The notes under the pieces: model-generated
Databases searched by the model: none
What the model saw: only the letters and a program-made list of their open reading frames with translations
Told to the model about the DNA's origin: nothing
DNA from: an uncultured Ilumatobacter sp.
GTDB lineage: Bacteria > Actinomycetota > Acidimicrobiia > Acidimicrobiales > Ilumatobacteraceae
Direction: 5' to 3'
NCBI GenBank assembly: GCA_938091165.1
Contig: CALKNK010000012.1
Coordinates: forward strand, 1-53,724
Length of the DNA stretch: 53,724 nt
Translations under genes and position numbers: made by a program
Part shown: positions 48,408 to 53,724 of the stretch, piece after piece
How the letters are laid out: every line of letters starts with the position of its first letter
Position numbering within the stretch: position 1 is the stretch's first letter

Positions 48408-48791
48408 TCAAAGCCTCTCGAATCGACTGACTCGACGGATCCCGAAGTCCGACTCGTCGTGCAGTGCACGGAGCAATGTGACACGGTGCGGGAATCTCTC
48501 ATCAAATCGAGCCTGAAGCTCTCGTTGCCGCTGGGCGTCACTGACGTGCTGCCACGACTCAATTGACTCCCAGACAAACGTCAAGATGATGCGACCAGGG
48601 TGAGCATCGTCGAGCCACACCTCCTTCGACAGGAATGGAATGTGATCGAGGCCAAGCACATCGGCCTCGCCTAACGTCCAGACCTCGTGATCAATCGCCA
48701 GGAAGGCGTCGACGTGCTCCGGGTCGACCTCGAACACGAGAACCTCGACCGGCAGAAGTTCATCCGAGGAATAGCGAAAGCCCTCTGACAC
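48408..48791 (-). CDS. TIGR03792-like conserved protein
   Basis: 127 residues from GTG 48791. It reads VEVLVFEVDPEHVDAFLAID and HEVWTLGEADVLGLDHIPFL then SKEVWLDDAHPGRIILTFVW, which I recognise as the TIGR03792-type family of short ferredoxin-fold proteins related to antibiotic-biosynthesis-monooxygenase-like barrels. It closes with FPHRVTLLRALHDESDFGIRR. Function unknown. A TACGGT box ends 7 nt before the start and no Shine-Dalgarno is present. Confidence 0.75.
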   Translation of the reverse strand: MSEGFRYSSDELLPVEVLVFEVDPEHVDAFLAIDHEVWTLGEADVLGLDHIPFLSKEVWLDDAHPGRIILTFVWESIESWQHVSDAQRQRELQARFDERFPHRVTLLRALHDESDFGIRRVSRFERL

Positions 48792-48798
48792 CTAGTTA

Positions 48799-48804
48799 AC
48801 CGTA
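48799..48804 (-). promoter_or_regulatory. Candidate -10 box (TACGGT), leaderless start at 48791
   Basis: On the minus strand TACGGT is followed by 7 nt and then GTG 48791. No Shine-Dalgarno is present. Confidence 0.45.
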
Positions 48805-48849
48805 GTTCTCGAAGCGTTCGTGGCCGAGATCTGAACTTTGACAACGACA

Positions 48850-49060
48850 AGTGGGATTGGCAAAAGTTTTAGCCCGAGCAATGACGTGCAGCGGTCAATT
48901 CTTCTTGCTCCCAAGAAAAAGCACGTGGGTCTAGCGACGTATGATGCAAAAGTTCCCACCACCAAGTTTCCGCTAATCCGAGACATCCGACCGCCTGACG
49001 GTGCTCCCAATGTGATCGTCCAAAATGGTCGAGACTTGATGTTCGGGGACCGAAATCGTC
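48850..49060 (+). pseudogene. Arylsulfatase (type I sulfatase) N-terminal remnant
   Basis: The plus-strand frame starting at ATG 48838 gives HVGLATYDAKVPTTKFPLI then RDIRPPDGAPNVIV, which corresponds to the leader before the first strand of large arylsulfatases (typically YDAKDP..F PP.. .PP.GAPNV). The next residues should be a DDxGFG metal motif; here QNGRDLMFGD with apparent base changes replaces it. The rest of the enzyme, including the CxPxR formylglycine site, is absent. It lies between the TIGR03792-like gene and the MpaB gene. The same window carries an intact FGE. Confidence 0.6.
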
Positions 49061-49143
49061 GACGAGATCCCTTGTCGACGGTCCGCACGCTGCGCAGACT
49101 GCAGCGGTGTTGAGACCGTCCTTGTACGTTTGGTGATTCGAAC

Positions 49144-50454
49144 TCAGATCAGCTTGTAACGGCCAGCATCGGTGACGAAGTCGGCGTGGCCGTACATGTC
49201 GAGCAGTTTGGCGAGTCGCCGGTTGAGTCGTGCGTCCACGTAATCGCCAACCAAAGGCAAGCGGAGGCCCAATCGGTAAAACAGCGTCTTGAGAGCTACG
49301 GCTCCCGCTGCGACGCCAGCGGCCACCTTTTCGGACGGGCTGAAAGTAATGCCGATCGAAGCAGCCCTTGCTGCGTCGCCATCGAGGAAACTTTTAATCA
49401 ACACGAACTTCGAAAATCCGTTCTCCAGCCATGTGTGCAGCCGGCCCGTGATTGAGGACGTGTCGAACAAGTCGGCGTCCATTGTGCCGCGGACGAGCGC
49501 CCCGCATGTCTCGTCGTCGTAACCCTCGCGCAGCGAAACGTGCCGGGCGATCAGTAGATCGACGATTTCTTGGGGAGTTTCACCGAGCAGATCTTCCGGA
49601 AGGCCGAGAAGGAAACACCGGTAACGCGACAGCTCGACGCTGGCTCGTTGTTCGGGAGTGAAGTCGGTTTGTCCCTTGCGGAGCAGTTGTGCAGACATTA
49701 AGAACACGCCGATCAGACCGGCAGGCATCTGGTCGGCCTGTGGAATCGGAATGCCGTAGGTCGAGACGTCCCACTGACCTGAATTAAGGATGTGATAGCG
49801 AACCATCGAGTGCATGAGCCGTACTTTCGCCGCGGCCTCGAATCCTTTCCCCGAACGCTGCAGAGCACCGGGCATGGTCGTCGCCGTGAAGAAGCTTGCC
49901 GTCTCGAAGACCCTTTTTGCCGCTGCCTCATCAGACAGCGTTCCGGTCATCGTCATCGGAAGTGCGGCGTACTTATTGAGAAAGGTAGCGAGAAATGCCC
50001 CGCGGATCGCGAGCGGCGTGGCAGTCGCCATCGAAATCCGTTCGGTTCGAGCACCCTGCTCGACAAGCTCCATGTCGACCCAGATGGGTGTGGTCTCCAT
50101 AGCGGAGATGAGAGCGACAAGTTCGCGCGGTGCGTTGTCGACACTGTCAACGCCGCGTTCGCACGCAACCTCTAGCATCTCGACCAGCGCCTGGAAGCCG
50201 TACTCGGGGATCAATGTGGCGTAGGCGTCGGCGATGCGATCCCCGGTCATCGTGGCGTTGCGCATTGTCTCAAGGAGCGCTGGCCGATCGAAGACCCGGC
50301 GCACAGCGTTGCGGGTTGCTGCGAAACGCTCGTCGTCGATCGTTGCTCCCTGATCGAGGCGCTCGGGCGTCACGGTGAAGTCAACTTCGCCGTAGATCCC
50401 CGGAAGGTCACCTCGTTGTTGAGTCACGCTGTCGGCGTATGCCTGGCTCTGCAT
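49144..50454 (-). CDS. MpaB/DUF2236-family oxygenase (latex-clearing-protein-like)
   Basis: 436 residues. The heme-oxygenase-like helical family shows PIWVDMELVEQGARTERIS (about 120-138), FLATFLNKYAALPMTMTGTL (about 152), RVFETASFFTATTMPGALQRSG (about 178), and the conserved KVRLMHSMVRYHIL (about 208) with the His that binds heme in Lcp proteins. Later, GLIGVFLMSAQLL and YRCFLLGLPEDLLG match the family. Members include fungal MpaB and rubber-cleaving Lcp, all oxidative. GGAAAG lies 11 nt before the ATG. Substrate unknown. Confidence 0.85.
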   Translation of the reverse strand: MQSQAYADSVTQQRGDLPGIYGEVDFTVTPERLDQGATIDDERFAATRNAVRRVFDRPALLETMRNATMTGDRIADAYATLIPEYGFQALVEMLEVACERGVDSVDNAPRELVALISAMETTPIWVDMELVEQGARTERISMATATPLAIRGAFLATFLNKYAALPMTMTGTLSDEAAAKRVFETASFFTATTMPGALQRSGKGFEAAAKVRLMHSMVRYHILNSGQWDVSTYGIPIPQADQMPAGLIGVFLMSAQLLRKGQTDFTPEQRASVELSRYRCFLLGLPEDLLGETPQEIVDLLIARHVSLREGYDDETCGALVRGTMDADLFDTSSITGRLHTWLENGFSKFVLIKSFLDGDAARAASIGITFSPSEKVAAGVAAGAVALKTLFYRLGLRLPLVGDYVDARLNRRLAKLLDMYGHADFVTDAGRYKLI

Positions 50455-50630
50455 TTGGTCTGTACTTTCCTTTGCGGTGGCGAATTTTTAGAGTACGCCA
50501 CCCCCGATCCTCGAAGCGCACCACACAGACGTATGGGCCCGAGAGCGGTCGGTGAACGCCGCCGGCTCGGACTCTGGCTTCTGATCAAAATGGGTAAGAC
50601 CGATCAGGCTGTTGGCGATCCAGCGATGAA

Positions 50631-51428
50631 TTAGGCGTCAAGAAGGAGTCCGAGTTGACGTGAGCGGGCGACGACTCGACCCGTGCTGTCCCACAGCGTG
50701 CCACTCTCGATCAATCGCCCCCCGATGAGGTCGTCGCATTCAAACCGGGCTTGGATCCATCCGTCCGCTGGTTTCCGGCGGACGTGCACGGTGAGTTCAA
50801 TTGTCGGAACCCAACCGACGCTGCCGAGCTTGGCGAACAGCGAAGGTGGGAAGGCATCGGCGAAGAGCGGTAATGACAGCGCAGTTGGGGGCGCGCCATC
50901 ACTCAGCCGAACCCAACCTTCGCTGATTGCGGGCTTTGACTCATTTACGACAGCGGAGTTGGGGTGGACGCGAACATCAATGCGCGAGGCGATCGGCAGA
51001 GCAACGCCTTGTAGAAGCTCGGCTCGGTTAAGACATTCCTCAGGCGCCGGAATCAGCGGCGCTGAAATATCAATCCCTGTTCCAGGCTCGTGGTCGTCAA
51101 GGTCACCAAACACTGCGCTTACCGTCAAGCGTTGCGTTTCTGCCACGGTCAGGTCGCCGGTCAGCACACTGACCGATCGACCGCGTCGGACGAGCGACGT
51201 GTTGATCCGGGCGTCACCGCCGCCCTGAATCGGTCGCAGGAAATGCGTTGTAACCGAAAGTGGGTCGGAGTGGCCCGACTCCTCACGGAGCGAGCGCAGC
51301 ACAGGGAGCATCGCGTAGCCGCCGTTTGCGTTGTCACCGATATCCCACGCAGTTGAAAGGCGGACGTGGTATCGACTGTCGCCTCGAGCGACCACAGCGG
51401 TTTCGGCGTCGAAGGCGCTTGTGAACAC
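50631..51428 (-). CDS. Acyl-CoA thioesterase family protein (double hotdog)
   Basis: 265 residues from GTG 51428. First hotdog: WDIGDNANGGYAMLPVLRSL (about 27) and SDPLSVTTHFLRPIQGGGDARINTSLVRRGRSVSVLTGDL (about 54-93). Second hotdog: GWVRLSDGAPPTALSLPLFADAFPP (about 170) and VPTIELTVHVRRKPADGWI (about 207), ending with SGTLWDSTGRVVARSRQLGLLL. This is the TesB-like 4HBT_3 arrangement; it would hydrolyse acyl-CoA. It begins 2 nt after the SRPBCC gene stop (TGA at 51431), so the two are coupled. Confidence 0.88.
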   Translation of the reverse strand: MFTSAFDAETAVVARGDSRYHVRLSTAWDIGDNANGGYAMLPVLRSLREESGHSDPLSVTTHFLRPIQGGGDARINTSLVRRGRSVSVLTGDLTVAETQRLTVSAVFGDLDDHEPGTGIDISAPLIPAPEECLNRAELLQGVALPIASRIDVRVHPNSAVVNESKPAISEGWVRLSDGAPPTALSLPLFADAFPPSLFAKLGSVGWVPTIELTVHVRRKPADGWIQARFECDDLIGGRLIESGTLWDSTGRVVARSRQLGLLLDA

Positions 51429-51430
51429 GG

Positions 51431-51940
51431 TCAGCGCCTGAGCGACGTTTCGATGCGGTCAAGCGCAGCCTGCATTCCGGTGGTTATTCCCTTTGATTCG
51501 TCCAGCATTCGCCTGCGGACCAACTTCGGAAAGCCGGAGCGCCGCGGGTAGCTGAACGACTTGGTCGTCGCTGCGGCGCCATCTCGTTCGGTGAACTCAC
51601 ACCGCCACGTCAAACACTCCGCAGCGATGAACTCGAACGCTGCGTTCGGTTTGATGCCGATGACAGCGGATGACATCATCCAACTTTTGAGGGTGTTTGG
51701 ACCGCTGTCGGCGGCGACGTCGCCCCTAAATTTAGCGCTGTCGGCAGAGCCCGAAACAGCGTCCGACCATTTTCGAACCACGCGATCGGAACTCCATTTG
51801 CCCATCTGCGCCATGTCAGCTGTTGCTGGGAATACGGCCCTAATCGGTGCGACGGTTGCCGTGGTGGCGGAGCCAGTCACGGTTTCGGTCGGAATGTCGA
51901 TCACCTCATCAGTGTCGCGCGCCAACACACCGCTGTGCAT
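51431..51940 (-). CDS. SRPBCC-family protein
   Basis: 169 residues from ATG 51940. A START/Bet v1-like pattern is recognisable but diverged: TATVAPIRAVFPATADMAQMGKWSSDRVVRKW (about 27-58) where the usual form is A-V-x-x-V-W-x-x-x-x-D-x-x-x-M-G-x-W-S, then the strand SSAVIGIKPNAAFEFIAAEC, TWRCEFTERDGAAATTKSF and a C-terminal helix GITTGMQAALDRIETSLR. It would bind a hydrophobic ligand. It is 2 nt before the thioesterase start and 35 nt from the divergent MFS gene. Confidence 0.7.
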   Translation of the reverse strand: MHSGVLARDTDEVIDIPTETVTGSATTATVAPIRAVFPATADMAQMGKWSSDRVVRKWSDAVSGSADSAKFRGDVAADSGPNTLKSWMMSSAVIGIKPNAAFEFIAAECLTWRCEFTERDGAAATTKSFSYPRRSGFPKLVRRRMLDESKGITTGMQAALDRIETSLRR

Positions 51941-51963
51941 AGCCTGGGCTTCAGGCCAGCTAG

Positions 51964-51969
51964 TAGCGT
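51964..51969 (+). promoter_or_regulatory. Candidate -10 box (TAGCGT), leaderless MFS start at 51976
   Basis: TAGCGT ends 6 nt before GTG 51976; no Shine-Dalgarno is present in the 35-nt gap to the divergent SRPBCC gene. Confidence 0.4.
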
Positions 51970-51975
51970 GAAGCG

Positions 51976-53475
51976 GTGAAGACGGCCGAAGAGTTGGAGT
52001 CAGAGGGTGGCATCTGGTCTGTCGGCTACCTGCCGGTCACGCTTGCAAACCTCACAATTGTCGCCATTGCGGCCTTCGACGGCCTTGCGTTGGTGGCAGC
52101 GTTACCGTCAATCGCCGATGACCTGGGAGGCGTCGCGCTCCTCCCGTGGGTGATCACCGCCTACCTGGCGACGTCTGCCGTCGCCGGCATCACGGCAGGT
52201 TCTATCATTGATGCTGTCGGCGTGCGACGAACTTTCCGCGCTGCCGGTATGTGGTTTTTGCTTGCAAGTACCGCTGCGGCAGCGGCTCCGAACATGGAGT
52301 CATTGGTTGCCGCCCGTGCGCTGCAGGGCATTGGTGGCGGCTTGGTCATCTCGGTTGCTCTGACCGCGGTCGGCCTCGCTTACCCGCAGCGATTGCGGGC
52401 CAGAGCATTTGCAGCAAACTCCATGGTCTGGGGAACGCTGGGTTTTGGTGGTCCGGTCATTACCGCCGGCCTGCTTGCTGTCGCTGGCTGGCGAATGATC
52501 TTCGTGGTGCAACTCCCGATCACTGCGTTGGCTCTCGCAGCGGGGTGGCGGACATTGCCGAGCACGAGGGACAGACCGCAGCGCGTCGTCATGGACTTTC
52601 GTGGCATCACGCTCATCATTGGCTTGGTTGCTGCCTCGTTATTAGCCGTTGAGCAGATGGGTGACCGTTGGTGGCTGGCTGCTGCGGGTGCCGCCGTGAC
52701 CGTAGCGTGTGGCGCTGCATTCTGGATTCATTCGAGTAGCGCTGAGGTTCCACTCGTCGCCCAAACTCACATCACGCGATTCCCGCTGAAGCGGATCCAC
52801 GTGACGTCTGGTCTGGTGCTGATTGCGGGCCTCGCAGCTGATAACTACCTCCCGTTGTATATCCAGACGACGCGAGGTCAATCTGCGTCATTTGCCGCGT
52901 TCTCGGTGTTGTTCCTCACCGTCGGGTGGTCGTCTGCGGCCTTCCTCGTCAGCCGGCTACTTGAGCGCTGGCGTGAAGCTGACGCCATTTTGCTCGGCTC
53001 TATCCTGATGATCCCTGCCGTGATTTGGGCAGGAGTCGGGGTTGCTTTCTCCTGGCCAATTCCAGTGATCTTCGGAGCGTTTTATGTCATGGGAGCGGCG
53101 ATCGGATTCGTCTCGACTGCCGGGCTGACACTGCTCCAGGCAAGCGCCGACGATTCAGAGATGGGGCGCGTCAACAGCGCGCATCAGTTCATCCGCACCA
53201 TCGGGATCACCTACGGAGTTGCTGTAGGCGGGGCGATATTGCTGTTCGTCGTTGGCAACCAGGTTGGCGACGTGGAGGTGGTGCGAGAAGTCCTCGGAGG
53301 TGAGAACGTGATCACCTCAGCGGCCACTCTCGATGCCATCCAGGACGGCCTCGTCTGGGTGCTTGGCTTCAGTGGCGTCGCGGGTGTCGGTTGCCTCACC
53401 GCTGCGATGGTCTTGTGGCGCAACACCCGCCGGCGGGCTTCGAGCCCAGCCGCGATGAGCGAGCGCATTGGGTAG
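51976..53475 (+). CDS. MFS transporter (drug:H+ antiporter type)
   Basis: 499 residues from GTG 51976. About 14 hydrophobic spans are expected for this DHA2-like size; the first is LANLTIVAIAAFDGLALVAALPSIADDLGG with the characteristic ALPSIADDL. Motif A-like loop GSIIDAVGVRRTF (about 75) and ARALQGIGGGLVISVALTAVGLAYPQRLRARAF (about 115-147), the motif C/antiporter region, are present. SAHQFIRTIGITYGVAVGGAI lies near the C-terminus. It exports small hydrophobic compounds or metabolites by proton exchange; the substrate is unknown. Divergent from the SRPBCC/thioesterase pair. Confidence 0.92.
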   Translation: MKTAEELESEGGIWSVGYLPVTLANLTIVAIAAFDGLALVAALPSIADDLGGVALLPWVITAYLATSAVAGITAGSIIDAVGVRRTFRAAGMWFLLASTAAAAAPNMESLVAARALQGIGGGLVISVALTAVGLAYPQRLRARAFAANSMVWGTLGFGGPVITAGLLAVAGWRMIFVVQLPITALALAAGWRTLPSTRDRPQRVVMDFRGITLIIGLVAASLLAVEQMGDRWWLAAAGAAVTVACGAAFWIHSSSAEVPLVAQTHITRFPLKRIHVTSGLVLIAGLAADNYLPLYIQTTRGQSASFAAFSVLFLTVGWSSAAFLVSRLLERWREADAILLGSILMIPAVIWAGVGVAFSWPIPVIFGAFYVMGAAIGFVSTAGLTLLQASADDSEMGRVNSAHQFIRTIGITYGVAVGGAILLFVVGNQVGDVEVVREVLGGENVITSAATLDAIQDGLVWVLGFSGVAGVGCLTAAMVLWRNTRRRASSPAAMSERIG

Positions 53476-53724
53476 CCCCGAAGGAGTGCGAAGTGTGAGA
53501 CCTGGAGGCGATTGCTACCGCGTTCGATGCCGTGCTCGTCAACAAATGTAGGGACGTCATCCTTCTTGGGTGATGTACCCAAGGAGCAGCACCTTGGTGT
53601 GATTGCCGCGCAACTTGGGGGCCAACTTGCTGATTGCCGAAGCCATCCTCGCCTAACGTTTCGCCGTTCTGACTGCAAGAAACGTACTGACCGCTATCGG
53701 GTCGGCGTCACGGTCGAAATGGCT
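53476..53724. other. Right-edge stretch with no supported gene
   Basis: No frame in the last 249 nt is convincing. A 29-codon minus-strand ATG frame (MASAISKLAPKLRGNHTKVL and onwards) ends in TGA and may be a short peptide or chance. The beginning of another gene could lie beyond the edge. Confidence 0.3.

Noticed and set aside
53211..53678. Minus-strand frame of 155 codons at the right edge
   Set aside because: Two thirds of it is antisense to the MFS transporter and it has no recognisable motif.
1..53724. tRNA genes, CRISPR arrays, insertion sequences and integrases
   Set aside because: I looked for T-loop consensus sequences, regular short repeats and transposase motifs and found none that hold up; TTCGAA occurrences near 9998 and 21430 lack tRNA arms.

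Overview
The window reads as a chromosomal piece of an actinobacterium with moderately high G+C content. The gene content (several F420-type luciferase-like oxidoreductases, a CYP153 cytochrome P450, an MpaB/DUF2236 oxygenase, many acyl-CoA and SRPBCC proteins, GAP/Sap-family and DUF6325 proteins) fits an aerobic environmental actinomycete, perhaps Acidimicrobiia. That lineage call is inference: there is no rRNA, tRNA, CRISPR array or phage gene here to anchor it. Many promoter-proximal genes lack a Shine-Dalgarno sequence and instead carry a TAnnnT hexamer ending 6 to 9 nt before the start codon, which points to widespread leaderless transcription.

Layout. 1-8060: the tail of a LysR-like regulator, then a dimethylformamidase-large-subunit-like gene divergent from an amidohydrolase / acyl-CoA ligase / AhpD-like set, a TauD dioxygenase, a class III aminotransferase and a broken glyoxalase-like gene. 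8061-14204: a leftward operon (LLM oxidoreductase, FAD oxidoreductase, two half ABC exporters) divergent from a TetR gene, with two strong palindromes between them. 14215-19233: TetR, alpha/beta hydrolase, LLM oxidoreductase and pxpABC (5-oxoprolinase). 19494-22812: SRPBCC protein, DUF808 membrane protein, thiolase remnant, methyltransferase, SDR. 22780-32313: an aromatic catabolic island with a frameshifted amidotransferase, pobA, ligJ, ligK, a GAP-family membrane protein, ligI, ligU, ligA, ligB and ligC. Together these encode 4-hydroxybenzoate to protocatechuate and the complete 4,5-(meta) cleavage route to pyruvate and oxaloacetate. 32388-39744: SDR remnant, HAD hydrolase, CYP153 P450, crotonase, a PRMT-like methyltransferase, a LacI regulator with a small protein and an LLM oxidoreductase, and a LacI-type operator. 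40021-44102: DUF1622 protein, DedA remnant, formylglycine-generating enzyme, SulP transporter. 44146-53475: a Vps62-domain membrane protein, methyltransferase, SHOCT and DUF6325 proteins, TIGR03792-like protein, arylsulfatase remnant, MpaB-type oxygenase, thioesterase, SRPBCC protein and an MFS transporter.

No single undescribed multi-gene system is evident. The most notable items are a bacterial protein with the protein-arginine-methyltransferase signature including the double-E loop; a TetR-controlled four-gene oxidoreductase plus heterodimeric-exporter operon; the compact complete lig pathway; a genuine formylglycine-generating enzyme with only a sulfatase fossil in the window; a fusion of a Vps62-like domain to a polytopic membrane domain; and at least six decayed genes wedged between intact ones.
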